Shown: positions 33,179 through 40,419 of the stretch, in pieces
Layout: each line of letters opens with the position of its first letter
Numbering within the stretch: position 1 is the stretch's first letter
From: a virus
Virus record (IMG/VR): IMGVR_UViG_3300034104_003402
Location: 20,370 to 84,369 of that record
DNA: 64,000 nt
Direction: 5' to 3' (one strand)
Position numbers and translations under genes: made by a program
Notes under the pieces: model-generated
The model's database searches: none
Told to the model about the DNA's origin: nothing
What the model saw: the letters and a program-made list of their open reading frames with translations, nothing else

Positions 33179-34231
33179 TTAGGTGAAAATGGTATTGAGT
33201 TGACGGTTAACTCGGACAAATGTTGTGCATTTTGGCAAGTCCTTCAAGCGAGCAGCCCCCACATAAGTGCAAGCCGAACGAACTCCACCAAGAATTTGTT
33301 GCATCACGCCATCCACAGGACCAACAGGCTTCACATGAACCCGCTTACCTTCTGCGGCACGATATTGTGCAACTCCTCCTGAATACTTTTCCATTGCAGT
33401 AGCGGAACTCATGCCGTAGAATTCTTTGCCGTCTTCGGTTTCCTCACCTGCGGCTTCATCAGTTCCTGCAAACATGCCACCAATCATAACAAAGTCTGCG
33501 CCTGCACCGAATGCCTTGGCTACATCACCGGGGCAGGTGCACCCACCGTCCGAAAGCACATAGCCACCTAGTCCGTGTGCGGCATCAGCACACTCCATGA
33601 TGCACGATAGTTGCGGGTAGCCCACGCCTGCAACCTTTCGTGTGGTGCAAACCGATCCTGGCCCAATTCCAATCTTCACAATGTTCGCCCCTGCTAGAAT
33701 TAAGGCTTCAGTCATTTCTCGTGTTACCACATTGCCTGCAATCAAGATATGGTTGGGGAATGCTTCACGAATGGTTTGCACATATCGCACAAACTTTTCA
33801 GTATAGCCGTTAGCCACATCCACACAGATAAACTTGATAGCAGGACTGTTACGCATCACCTCTTGTGCTTTCTGAAGTTCAGCAAAATTGTTGCTATCGC
33901 TACCCATACCCATTGTGTAAACTAGTCCACAATTAGGGTGACGAGCAAACCACCCGCTTGTTTCTCTACGCCAATCGTCTACGGTGTAATACTTGTGAAC
34001 AGCACACAAGGCATTGTGCTTTTCCAAGGCTTCTGCCATTGAAAAAGTTCCGATGGTGTCCATGTTTGATGCCATGATTGGAACGCCTTCCCAAACTGTT
34101 TCTTTACCTGCTGCCAAACGAAAATTAAAACGACGAAGCAAATCAACTTTATTTCTGCTGTCAAGGTTGCTACGCTTTGGGCGAATCAACACATCTGCAA
34201 AGTCAAGTTTCACATCATCTTCAATCTTCAT
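33179..34231 (-). CDS. guaC: GMP reductase
   Basis: 350 residues from the ATG at 34231, which has AAGGAG ending in the gmd stop; the upstream ATG lies in gmd. [20 protein letters not shown] holds the catalytic Cys and its Thr; the following [40 protein letters not shown] and YRAAEGK are diagnostic of GMP reductase rather than IMP dehydrogenase. No CBS domains. Converts GMP to IMP with NADPH, so together with PurA it routes guanine to adenine nucleotides. Confidence 0.93.
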   Translation of the reverse strand: MKIEDDVKLDFADVLIRPKRSNLDSRNKVDLLRRFNFRLAAGKETVWEGVPIMASNMDTIGTFSMAEALEKHNALCAVHKYYTVDDWRRETSGWFARHPNCGLVYTMGMGSDSNNFAELQKAQEVMRNSPAIKFICVDVANGYTEKFVRYVQTIREAFPNHILIAGNVVTREMTEALILAGANIVKIGIGPGSVCTTRKVAGVGYPQLSCIMECADAAHGLGGYVLSDGGCTCPGDVAKAFGAGADFVMIGGMFAGTDEAAGEETEDGKEFYGMSSATAMEKYSGGVAQYRAAEGKRVHVKPVGPVDGVMQQILGGVRSACTYVGAARLKDLPKCTTFVRVNRQLNTIFT

Positions 34232-34235
34232 ACTA

Positions 34236-35225
34236 TCACTCCTTGTAGGTGGCGTAATCCGAATCAAACATCATACGAGCAAGAGCAGGCATATCATACT
34301 TTGGTTGCCAACCCAACACTCGCTTCGCCTTAGCAGGATTTCCTAGCAGGTAGGGAACCTCGTTTGGTCGGAAAAGTCTTGGATCAATTTCCACATACTT
34401 ATTGTAATCACCAAGACCCGCGTAGTCAAATACTACTTCCAAGAATTCACGAACAGTATGAGTTCGGTTGGTGGCAATCACATAATCGTCTGGAGTGTTT
34501 TGCTGAAGCATCAACCACATGGCTTCCACATAATCGCCAGCAAAACCCCAATCTCGCTTAGAGTCAAGATTTCCAAGGAACAGTTTGTTTTGCAATCCTG
34601 CTTTAATCTTGGCTGCTGCCATAGTAATCTTGCGAGTCACAAAGGTTTCGCCACGACGAGGACTTTCGTGATTAAACAGAATGCCGGATGAAGCGTGAAG
34701 TTCATAAGCATTACGATACACTCGCGTCATGTGATGAGCATGAAGTTTAGCCACCGCATACGGAGATACTGGCATCATTCGGCTAGTTTCCGTGTAACCG
34801 TGCTGATCGTAATCATCGCTATCTCCAAACATTTCGGATGAAGAAGCCTGATAGTAACGAGTAGCCGGACTTACAGTTCGGATGGCTTCAAGAATCTTGA
34901 GAGTTCCTTGAGCGATACCATCAGAAGTATATTCAGGAACATCAAAGGAAACTGCAACATGCGACTGAGCAGCAATATTGTAGAATTCGTTTGGCTGATA
35001 CTTATCCAACAGATGCACGATTGCCGCTCCGTCCGACAGATCGTAGTAGTGCATCTTGAATTGTGAATTTGAGATTGGATTGTCGTAGATGTGATCCACT
35101 CGTCCAGTATTGATGGACGAAGTTCTACGCTTCAGACCCACCACATAGTAACCCTTGGAAATCAAAAGGTCAGCAAGGTAAGAACCATCCTGACCGTTAA
35201 CACCAGTTATCATCGCTGTCTTCAT
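34236..35225 (-). CDS. gmd: GDP-mannose 4,6-dehydratase
   Basis: 329 residues. [15 protein letters not shown] is the nucleotide loop; [14 protein letters not shown] binds GDP-mannose; SSSEMFG holds the catalytic Ser/Glu and [10 protein letters not shown] the YxxxK pair; [19 protein letters not shown] completes the family signature. It makes GDP-4-keto-6-deoxymannose, substrate of the ColD-like enzyme (7.8 kb) and of Fcl (29.6 kb). Confidence 0.95.
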   Translation of the reverse strand: MKTAMITGVNGQDGSYLADLLISKGYYVVGLKRRTSSINTGRVDHIYDNPISNSQFKMHYYDLSDGAAIVHLLDKYQPNEFYNIAAQSHVAVSFDVPEYTSDGIAQGTLKILEAIRTVSPATRYYQASSSEMFGDSDDYDQHGYTETSRMMPVSPYAVAKLHAHHMTRVYRNAYELHASSGILFNHESPRRGETFVTRKITMAAAKIKAGLQNKLFLGNLDSKRDWGFAGDYVEAMWLMLQQNTPDDYVIATNRTHTVREFLEVVFDYAGLGDYNKYVEIDPRLFRPNEVPYLLGNPAKAKRVLGWQPKYDMPALARMMFDSDYATYKE

Positions 35226-35272
35226 GTTTTCCTCATCATTAAAAGTTCACTCAAACAACCCGATTATTTAGA

Positions 35273-35376
35273 CGGGGATGCGGGAATCGAACCCGCCACT
35301 AATGAATTATCTAGAATGATTTCATCAGCGATTCTACCGATGGTTGTTACTCCTTCAACCAAAGAACTCTCCCCAT
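35273..35376 (-). ncRNA. tRNA-like RNA of unclear type
   Basis: A perfect T-arm (GCGGG-TTCGATT-CCCGC, 35280-35296) is followed by TCCCC, which pairs with GGGGA about 90 nt upstream. No normal anticodon arm fits. Instead the insert can fold TGGTTG/CAACCA and TAGAAT/ATTCTA stems. The piece may be a decayed tRNA, a tRNA with an insertion or an unknown tRNA-like element. It lies between gmd and a structured spacer. Confidence 0.4.
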
Positions 35377-35544
35377 AAAAGAAAGGCAGCAGACCTGATG
35401 CTCTCTAGTGGCCATCTAGAAGAAACATCCAACTACGCCCCCCGACTGTATCGCAAACTCTTGTTCCTACTGTTAGTGAGCAGGGAGATGGATAGACAGT
35501 TCAAAGGTTTTTGATGGGGTTAACAATCCCATCAAGGTTTTTAG
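35377..35544 (-). other. 168-nt non-coding spacer with hairpin
   Basis: No open reading frame of note. The TTGATGGG and CCCATCAA arms at 35511-35518 and 35528-35535 form a perfect 8-bp stem with flanking AAGGTTTTT on both sides. Downstream in minus direction lie GGGGGGCGTAG and an inverted CTAGATGGCCACTAGAG. It is transcribed with tRNA-Glu from the promoter at 35.6 kb. Could be a processed RNA. Confidence 0.4.
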
Positions 35545-35617
35545 TGACCCTACGGAGATTCGAACTCCGGTCAAGAGGATGAAAGCCTCCTATCCTAGAC
35601 CACTAGACGATAGGGCC
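35545..35617 (-). tRNA. tRNA-Glu (anticodon UUC)
   Basis: 73 nt. Acceptor GGCCCTA/TAGGGTC, anticodon loop CTTTCAT, T-arm CGGAG-TTCGAAT-CTCCG, discriminator A. Confidence 0.88.
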
Positions 35618-35636
35618 AAGTAACTTCAACTAGAGT

Positions 35637-35664
35637 ATTATATCGTGCTAACCGTCCCTGTCAA
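35637..35664 (-). promoter_or_regulatory. Strong sigma70-like promoter for tRNA-Glu and gmd
   Basis: Minus-strand TTGACA, 16-base spacer, TATAAT: consensus in both boxes. Lies just after the stop region of the 35.7 kb gene. Confidence 0.75.
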
Positions 35665-35668
35665 GGGA

Positions 35669-36031
35669 TTAAGTTAAACGAAGCAGATATTTTGTCTGAT
35701 TCAGAACAGCAAGCATCTCGTCACGAATATTTAAAAGATCGGTGTCAGCCGTCTGATCCAACTTTGTTGGCAGTTCGTGAGTGAGATGATAGATGGCGGC
35801 GTTAATTACGCCCAACGAATTGGAATCCTTGTAGTTGTTAACATAGAAACTAAAACTTGGATTCCCCAAGGTATTGCCGTATTTGCCTGTGTGAACTTCC
35901 ATAAACTTATCAACCAAGCCATCAAGATCTTCGTAAGCCTTTCCTAAAGCCTTATGTTCGGCATAAGACTTGGTTTGCCAGTGAAGCACTCGTAGTTGAG
36001 ATTGAAGTTGTAGGAAGAATGTTACGCACAT
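35669..36031 (-). CDS. Ferritin-like helical protein, unknown function
   Basis: 120 residues. LQSQLRVLHWQTKSYAEHKALGKAYEDLDGLVDKFME resembles the first two helices of the Dps/ferritin four-helix bundle (LHWxxxxxxxHxxxxxxYxxxDxxxD). Phage proteins of this type are annotated as DUF5856 (from memory). Ferroxidase residues are not obvious, so the role is open. Confidence 0.6.
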   Translation of the reverse strand: MCVTFFLQLQSQLRVLHWQTKSYAEHKALGKAYEDLDGLVDKFMEVHTGKYGNTLGNPSFSFYVNNYKDSNSLGVINAAIYHLTHELPTKLDQTADTDLLNIRDEMLAVLNQTKYLLRLT

Positions 36032-36055
36032 GGTTTAGTATATAGTCCAAGTCAA

Positions 36056-36130
36056 AGGTCGGAGTGAGATTTGAACTCACGAAATCACGGATTTGCAATC
36101 CGTTCCCTTAAGCCACTTGGGTATCCGACC
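36056..36130 (-). tRNA. tRNA-Cys (anticodon GCA)
   Basis: 75 nt. Acceptor GGTCGGA/TCCGACC, anticodon loop TTGCAAA on ACGGA/TCCGT, T-arm GTGAG-TTCAAAT-CTCAC. Confidence 0.9.
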
Positions 36131-36134
36131 AAAG

Positions 36135-36219
36135 CGGGCAGAGAAGGATTCGAACCCTCGGAGGCATTCACCTCGGCGGTTTAGTAAACCGCTGCATTAG
36201 ACCACTCTGCCATCTGCCC
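36135..36219 (-). tRNA. tRNA-Ser (anticodon ACU, unusual)
   Basis: 85 nt with long variable arm and discriminator G, both typical for Ser. Acceptor GGGCAGA/TCTGCCC, stem GCGGT/ACCGC around loop TTACTAA, giving anticodon ACU. Bacterial Ser tRNAs for AGY normally carry GCU; A34 here is rare. Confidence 0.8.
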
Positions 36220-36225
36220 TAAAAG

Positions 36226-36306
36226 TGCGTCGTGTAGGACTCGAACCTACGAAGTCAAAGACAACAGATTTACAGTCTGTCCCAGTTGCCGCTTTGGTAA
36301 CGACGC
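36226..36306 (-). tRNA. tRNA-Tyr (anticodon GUA)
   Basis: 81 nt with a long variable arm. Acceptor GCGTCGT/ACGACGC, anticodon loop CTGTAAA on ACAGA/TCTGT, T-arm GTAGG-TTCGAGT-CCTAC. Confidence 0.9.
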
Positions 36307-36310
36307 TTAA

Positions 36311-36398
36311 CGGGCAGAGAGGGATTCGAACCCCCGGTAGATTGTTCACCTACTGTTGTTTTCAAGACAACCGCGTTAGACCACTCCGCCATCTGCCC
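36311..36398 (-). tRNA. tRNA-Ser (anticodon UGA)
   Basis: 88 nt with long variable arm. Same GGGCAGA/TCTGCCC acceptor as the neighbouring Ser gene, anticodon loop CTTGAAA on GTTGT/ACAAC, discriminator G. The two Ser genes look like duplicates. Confidence 0.9.
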
Positions 36399-36404
36399 CA
36401 TATT

Positions 36405-36611
36405 TCACTCAGAAAGGAATCGCTTGCTTTCGTTGATTCCTTGCTTGGCTCGTTCAATGATGTTGCGTTCCGCTTCCGCATATCCCTGTCGATACTCAGC
36501 CCAATATGGTTGAGTGACGGCATACGAAACAGAACGGTCGGCTAGTCCTGCCATCCGATCTTGATAGCCGTCTTTGTAGCCTTGTCCTGGAATGTATCCG
36601 TGTGTGTTCAT
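36405..36611 (-). CDS. Hypothetical small protein
   Basis: 68 residues from the ATG at 36611 (upstream is tRNA-Ala). YIPGQGYKDGYQDRMAGL and YWAEYRQGYAEAERN repeat a Y-x3-G-Y pattern seen in small phage proteins. Unknown role. Confidence 0.5.
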   Translation of the reverse strand: MNTHGYIPGQGYKDGYQDRMAGLADRSVSYAVTQPYWAEYRQGYAEAERNIIERAKQGINESKRFLSE

Positions 36612-36628
36612 ACTGCGGTCTCCTGTAG

Positions 36629-36701
36629 TGGATCGAAGAGGACTCGAACCTCCAACCCATGCCTTGCAAAGGCATTGTTCTCCCAATTGAACTATCGACC
36701 C
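36629..36701 (-). tRNA. tRNA-Ala (anticodon UGC)
   Basis: 73 nt. Acceptor GGGTCGA/TCGATCC, anticodon loop TTTGCAA on ATGCC/GGCAT, T-arm GGAGG-TTCGAGT-CCTCT, discriminator A. Confidence 0.88.
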
Positions 36702-36704
36702 TTA

Positions 36705-36914
36705 TTAATCCTTCATAAATTCTACGCCATCAATTTTTGTAAAAGAGGCTGCATAATCATTGGCTCGTTTCCAAAGATCACCATCAATCTCTTTCACATA
36801 TTCAGCAAACTTCAATCCAAACAACATGATAGCCTGATGATATCGCTTCACCGTTTCGGGATCACGAATCTCATTGCCGTCATCATCTGTCGGATAGAAG
36901 TTCCACTTTTCCAT
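36705..36914 (-). CDS. Hypothetical small protein
   Basis: 69 residues from the ATG at 36914, preceded by GGAG. YHQAIMLFGLKFAEYVKEIDGDLWKRANDYA suggests a helical hairpin. Unknown. Confidence 0.5.
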   Translation of the reverse strand: MEKWNFYPTDDDGNEIRDPETVKRYHQAIMLFGLKFAEYVKEIDGDLWKRANDYAASFTKIDGVEFMKD

Positions 36915-36928
36915 ACCTGTCTCCAAAA

Positions 36929-36999
36929 TTGCCCGACCTAGATTCGAACTAGGACAGAGAGGACCAAAATCTCTCGTGCTACCGTTACACCATCGGGCA
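36929..36999 (-). tRNA. tRNA-Gln (anticodon UUG)
   Basis: 71 nt. Acceptor TGCCCGA/TCGGGCA, anticodon loop TTTTGGT on AGAGA/CCTCT, T-arm CTAG-TTCGAAT-CTAG, discriminator A. Confidence 0.85.
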
Positions 37000-37024
37000 G
37001 GTGCATCCTTGCACTACTCCGCTA

Positions 37025-37237
37025 TCAGCAAGCGGGAGTGTTACCGCCAAAAAGACCCATCACCACATTGATGACAGCGACCACGGCGTTCTTCAGCCAC
37101 AAGGCTCCATTCCAAGCGAACGGAAGCAGGGCGAGAGTAACGAGCATGCTACGGTTGACTCCAACCTTGGAAAGAAGGCAATTCAACTTGTCGCAGCCAC
37201 CAGTAACAGGGCATGAGCCCGATTCAAACTTAGCCAT
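37025..37237 (-). CDS. Small Cys-containing membrane protein
   Basis: 70 residues. N-terminal CPVTGGCDKLNC then a hydrophobic segment (MLVTLALLPFAW) and a second (AVVAVINVVMGLFG). Two TM helices with a Cys-rich outer end; could be a small membrane or pinholin-like protein, but there is no direct evidence. Confidence 0.5.
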   Translation of the reverse strand: MAKFESGSCPVTGGCDKLNCLLSKVGVNRSMLVTLALLPFAWNGALWLKNAVVAVINVVMGLFGGNTPAC

Positions 37238-37291
37238 TTTTTTCTCCTTATGTTAAAGTTAATTGGGGATGGCAATCCCCTAATCCCCCAA

Positions 37292-37645
37292 TTATCTGCG
37301 CTTCTTCTTTGAAGCAGTGCAGAGTTCTGGTTCCGCCTTTTCGTTCAGGCGTTCGATCTGATATTCAACTTCGCAAAGACGATCACAAACACTGTCCTCG
37401 ACCTGGTTGATAGCCGTGCGAGCATCACCAATCTCAAGACTAAGATTACGAATCTCTTCTCTAATATTGTGATTGGACAGTTTAGCAGCGTTATCAATCT
37501 TACGATTCAACTCATCATAGATTGAATTAATAGTTCTCTGATTTTCCTCGTCGCGCTTCTTTGAGTTTGCAACCAAAGTGCTGATAGCAGAGAATGCGTT
37601 AGCCGCGAGTGAGAGACCAAGCAATCCGTAAAGATAAGTATCCAT
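37292..37645 (-). CDS. Membrane-anchored coiled-coil protein
   Basis: 117 residues from the ATG at 37645, preceded by AAAGGAGAAT. N-terminal TM helix (YLYGLLGLSLAANAFSAISTLV), then a Gln/Glu/Arg-rich coiled coil and a basic tail. This is the plan of an i-spanin, but no partner o-spanin is adjacent. The lipoprotein-like gene at 40.1 kb is a candidate partner. Confidence 0.5.
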   Translation of the reverse strand: MDTYLYGLLGLSLAANAFSAISTLVANSKKRDEENQRTINSIYDELNRKIDNAAKLSNHNIREEIRNLSLEIGDARTAINQVEDSVCDRLCEVEYQIERLNEKAEPELCTASKKKRR

Positions 37646-37683
37646 AATGTATTCTCCTTTCAAGAGAAGGTGAGTGTATTTAG

Positions 37684-37941
37684 TGCTCCGGGTGGGACTC
37701 GAACCCACAACCTACCGATTAACTTACCACTTCGGCTTACGCCGCCCTTACGGTTCGTGGTCTGGACTTTGCCTTCATCCGTTCTGGATGCCCGCCGTCA
37801 AGTCTCTACACCTTCCCTTTCGGGCTTGGCTCGGCGTTGGGTCTTTCAACCGTCCACCGAATTTGACGAGTTTCATGTTTTGTATTCCTACAAAACTGCT
37901 CCTATTGAAGTCGGCTACTCTACCAATTGAGTTACCGAAGC
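37684..37941 (-). tRNA. tRNA-Lys (anticodon UUU), interrupted by a group I intron
   Basis: 258 bp. Exons 37908-37941 and 37684-37722 join to a 73-nt cloverleaf: acceptor GCTTCGG/CCGGAGC, anticodon loop CTTTTAA on CCGA/TCGG, T-arm GTGGG-TTCGAGT-CCCAC, discriminator A. The intron lies between U34 and U35. Confidence 0.85.
37723..37907 (-). other. 185-nt group I self-splicing intron (IC3-like) in tRNA-Lys
   Basis: Core elements in order: CAACGCCGAGCCAAGC, then GGTGTAGAGACTTGACGGC (P7 region) and GGCAAAGTCCAGACC, all close to the Azoarcus tRNA-Ile and Anabaena tRNA-Leu introns. The 5' exon ends in U and the intron in G. GAGC near the 5' end can form P1 with the exon GACUU with a G-U at the splice site. 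No open reading frame inside. Shorter than Azoarcus (205 nt) and Anabaena (249 nt). Confidence 0.88.
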
Positions 37942-37956
37942 ATATTAACTTGTAAG

Positions 37957-38031
37957 CGTTCCTGATAGGATTCGAACCTATGACCTGATGCTTAGAAGGC
38001 ATCTGCACTATCCAGGCTGTGCTACAGGAAC
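37957..38031 (-). tRNA. tRNA-Arg (anticodon UCU)
   Basis: 75 nt. Acceptor GTTCCTG/CAGGAAC, anticodon loop CTTCTAA on GATGC/GCATC, T-arm ATAGG-TTCGAAT-CCTAT, discriminator G. Confidence 0.9.
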
Positions 38032-38039
38032 TTAGTTTT

Positions 38040-38306
38040 TTAAGATTCCTGTTTTATTTCTTTGATTTGTTCTACTGAAAATCCTCGCCACGCACTCTTA
38101 TCCAAATCCCAAACCGCGAGCGTATCCGGATTAGTCTTGCGAACCTTAACTTCTGTGGTTGGCTTTGTGGCGACAGGAGCAGGAAGCAAATCACTCTTCA
38201 AGGTGCATCGCATAATACGCTCTGTGCCGTCACGCTTCGTAAAAGTAACAACACAAATGTTATCACGAAGCATGGTTAAGTAATCATTACGAGTTAGTGT
38301 AGTCAT
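38040..38306 (-). CDS. WYL_2/DUF2693-like SH3-fold protein
   Basis: 88 residues. VVTFTKRDGTERIMRCTL and the C-terminal AVWDLDKSAWRGFSVEQI fit the small DUF2693 (WYL_2) phage family, a single beta-barrel thought to bind nucleic acid or ligands. It has an early-type promoter of its own. Confidence 0.75.
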   Translation of the reverse strand: MTTLTRNDYLTMLRDNICVVTFTKRDGTERIMRCTLKSDLLPAPVATKPTTEVKVRKTNPDTLAVWDLDKSAWRGFSVEQIKEIKQES

Positions 38307-38532
38307 TGTTGTTCTCGTTACGCTTATTATACTCGATCTTGTTCAGTCCTGCAAGTATACCACGAAAAAAAGCGTGTGCAAATGAAAATGCTAAAGGAAT
38401 CCAAAGTGGTGAAAGAGTCCATCTCCATGACCAATCAAGTTGCCCGTCAAGACGAAGAACCACAAGCGTCAGAGTGGATGCTGCTGCTGCAATTGCAGTT
38501 TTATTAAAAGTGTTGTCTTCAGATTGGCTCAT
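38287..38532 (-). CDS. Small membrane protein
   Basis: 81 residues. Two hydrophobic stretches, TAIAAAASTLTLVVLRL and LSPLWIPLAFSFAHAFFRGI, joined by WSWRWT. Overlaps the DUF2693 gene by 20 bases. Similar WSWWWVLSPLW-containing phage proteins are annotated only as transmembrane. Confidence 0.55.
   Translation of the reverse strand: MSQSEDNTFNKTAIAAAASTLTLVVLRLDGQLDWSWRWTLSPLWIPLAFSFAHAFFRGILAGLNKIEYNKRNENNNDYTNS
38326..38354 (-). promoter_or_regulatory. Sigma70-like promoter for the DUF2693 gene
   Basis: Minus-strand TTGCAG, 17-base spacer, TATAAT, about 20 bases from the ATG at 38306; it lies inside the upstream membrane gene. Confidence 0.65.
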
Positions 38533-38538
38533 GCGGTA

Positions 38539-38567
38539 ATACTACCACATGAATAGGATCAAGTCAA
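38539..38567 (-). promoter_or_regulatory. Sigma70-like promoter for the 38.3 kb membrane gene
   Basis: Minus-strand TTGACT, 17-base spacer, TAGTAT, seven bases before the ATG at 38532, so the leader would be almost absent. Confidence 0.55.
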
Positions 38568-38987
38568 GGATCTTCTGATTGCATTTCCTCGGGCAAGCAA
38601 AGGAATTTTTAAATCAGTAGAGCCTTTCTTTTTAGAAAGTGATTTATAAACTTTACGAAGGGCTCGCAAAGAATTTTTACTTTCGTGTATTTCTACCGCT
38701 TCAGTTTGACCATCCGTGGCAAAAGCAACCCATCCGCCTGCTTTTCTTTTCTTTAGAGTTCCGTAAAATCTACGCATTGCTCCAACAGGTTCTCGTAGAG
38801 CCCAATCGTAAGATTCTTTTCCTACACGATGGTCACGATGTTTTTTAACCATTACAGTAACCACAGGTCGTTCGTGTCTCATATCAGACGAGCGAATAAC
38901 TATAGAACCAGATGGCTTCAGAGGACTATCATCATCCTCGGTAAACATTCCTTTAATTTTGCCCCATAGATCACTAAAGGATGCCAT
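38559..38987 (-). CDS. Hypothetical basic protein
   Basis: 142 residues. Strongly basic in the second half (FYGTLKKRKAGGW, RALRKVYKSLSKKKG). Acidic patch near residue 18 (TEDDDSP). No recognised motif. Confidence 0.55.
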   Translation of the reverse strand: MASFSDLWGKIKGMFTEDDDSPLKPSGSIVIRSSDMRHERPVVTVMVKKHRDHRVGKESYDWALREPVGAMRRFYGTLKKRKAGGWVAFATDGQTEAVEIHESKNSLRALRKVYKSLSKKKGSTDLKIPLLARGNAIRRSLT

Positions 38988-39182
38988 TTAGTCGCCCTTC
39001 TTTTTTGTATAGGGTGTAGGAGAAATTTCTACAGCCACAGAAATTCTACCGTCCATCATTGGTGCTGCTTCCATAATCTTCAAGAGAGGCAAGCCGGGTC
39101 GGTCTACAACCGTTCCTGATGGTAGGAAATTCGTATAGATTTCTGATGGTATTACAACTGTAACTACTTTTTTGTTTTTCAT
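38988..39182 (-). CDS. Hypothetical small protein
   Basis: 64 residues. VVTVVIPSEIYTNFL start with beta-rich character. Overlaps its neighbour by 4 bases. Confidence 0.5.
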   Translation of the reverse strand: MKNKKVVTVVIPSEIYTNFLPSGTVVDRPGLPLLKIMEAAPMMDGRISVAVEISPTPYTKKKGD

Positions 39183-39823
39183 ATTGCGCTTCCGCTACTT
39201 GGTTCATCAAAAACTGGATCTTCATAACCAGGAAATCTTCTGCGCGCTCTACCTCTAGACAAATTATCACATCTTGTAGCACATTTTTTATACTTTTCCA
39301 CAACATCTTTACACGCTAATGCGTCTTCAAATTCTTTTATCCAATTATCTAGTGATTGATCGTAACACGAATCTATGAATTCGTTTAATTTTTCTGGCGT
39401 GCATTCTTCTGGCGGAAGCCTTGTTGCACATGCCATTATTGCTGCCTCTTTACAAAACTCATAATATGATTGTTGATTGCCACATTCGCAATTATTGCCG
39501 TTTTGAATTGGAATAGGCCCCACATCAGGAAAATCTGGAGGAAATATTCCTGGAGGGCATTTAGATAGATCCGGGTTTTGATTTACTTTTACTCTACAAT
39601 CAGCCATACACCTTTGAAACGCTTCAGCACTACTTGTAGATGTTCCTGTTCCTGTATTTATTTGTATAAGTTTAGTTATTACTGGTGTTTGATCTTTCTC
39701 TTCTAATTGAATAGGCAAAATATCCGTAGTTGATAATGTGTTTGCGACACTTTGGTTGAGTAAACTCAAAACCATTTTATAATCAAATATTCCTAATGTT
39801 AGTATGTCTTTCCAATTTGCCAT
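39179..39823 (-). CDS. Cysteine-rich protein
   Basis: 214 residues with about 14 Cys, spaced mostly as C-x3-C or C-x8-12-C (AFQRCMADCRVKV, FCKEAAIMACATRL, CKDVVEKYKKCATRCDNL). Helical stretches between them. Resembles the plan of the cysteine-rich proteins at 55.7, 57.1 and 57.7 kb. Probably a virion or extracellular protein. No signal peptide. Confidence 0.6.
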   Translation of the reverse strand: MANWKDILTLGIFDYKMVLSLLNQSVANTLSTTDILPIQLEEKDQTPVITKLIQINTGTGTSTSSAEAFQRCMADCRVKVNQNPDLSKCPPGIFPPDFPDVGPIPIQNGNNCECGNQQSYYEFCKEAAIMACATRLPPEECTPEKLNEFIDSCYDQSLDNWIKEFEDALACKDVVEKYKKCATRCDNLSRGRARRRFPGYEDPVFDEPSSGSAI

Positions 39824-39835
39824 TTATCTTCCCCT

Positions 39836-40126
39836 TTATCGTTTGGCTGTTTGCCAATCTGGAACTTGTGGTAATGATTGATCTCCAACTGATTCTTTAG
39901 CATTTGCTCCTGCGGCTTTTAACCACTTTGCAACCATTTCTCTACGACGCTCGGCATATAAAGCATTCTCAACTTCCCAAGGAAGTTTTGTTCTTTCAAA
40001 ACCATCATATTTTTCCACATCAAAATCTGTTGGAACCATGTCTGCTTGAAATCCTAAACCATAAGTGAAAACTCCGGTTCCATTCGCCGGCCCTTCTTCA
40101 CGAATGTATTGTTTAAACGATTTCAT
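39836..40126 (-). CDS. Small protein with capsid-targeting-like N-terminus
   Basis: 96 residues. Begins MKSFKQYIREEG, matching the T4 internal-protein leader MKTYQEFIAEA with an I-x-E cleavage position. The rest (TYGLGFQADMVPTDFDVEKYDG) is not recognised. Stands alone from the main tagged cluster. Confidence 0.6.
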   Translation of the reverse strand: MKSFKQYIREEGPANGTGVFTYGLGFQADMVPTDFDVEKYDGFERTKLPWEVENALYAERRREMVAKWLKAAGANAKESVGDQSLPQVPDWQTAKR

Positions 40127-40127
40127 T

Positions 40128-40409
40128 TCACGATTTAGAATTATCTTTTTTGGTTTCTTCTGTTGTGGTTTCTTCCTCTTTGCACTTCTGCTTTAGATAC
40201 TGATTATACGCCCAAACCACAACCAAGAAAACTATGGGCAGATACCAAAGAATCCAACTCCAACCAACTACTGGAGTTTTCCCGTTCTGTATTTCCCACT
40301 CTAGTCTCTTCATAACCACATTGTCTTTGGTTGTGTCGGGAACAATAACTGGTGCTGTGCTGCAAGCCGTTAGAACGAGTGAAGTGATTAATCCTATTAG
40401 GTATTTCAT
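40128..40409 (-). CDS. Lipoprotein-like small membrane protein
   Basis: 93 residues from the ATG at 40409, preceded by AAAGGAG. Lipobox-like LVLTAC ends the signal segment, with a second TM helix (WSWILWYLPIVFLVVVWAYN) and an acidic/Lys tail. Candidate o-spanin or lysis-related protein next to a holin-like gene. Confidence 0.6.
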   Translation of the reverse strand: MKYLIGLITSLVLTACSTAPVIVPDTTKDNVVMKRLEWEIQNGKTPVVGWSWILWYLPIVFLVVVWAYNQYLKQKCKEEETTTEETKKDNSKS

Positions 40410-40419
40410 GTTTACTCCT

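Noticed and set aside
33179-34231. IMP dehydrogenase
   Set aside because: The sequence after the catalytic Cys ([38 protein letters not shown]) follows GMP reductase, and CBS domains are absent.
35273-35376. tmRNA (ssrA)
   Set aside because: The tag-like ADEIILDNSLVA is not followed by a stop, and the conserved tmRNA 5' region (GGATTCGAC) is absent. The region is much shorter than known tmRNAs.
36135-36219. Amber suppressor tRNA (CUA)
   Set aside because: CTA is in the loop but one base off; the 5-bp stem places ACT at 34-36. Genes here use TAG as stop (for example the HNH gene), so amber recoding is unlikely.
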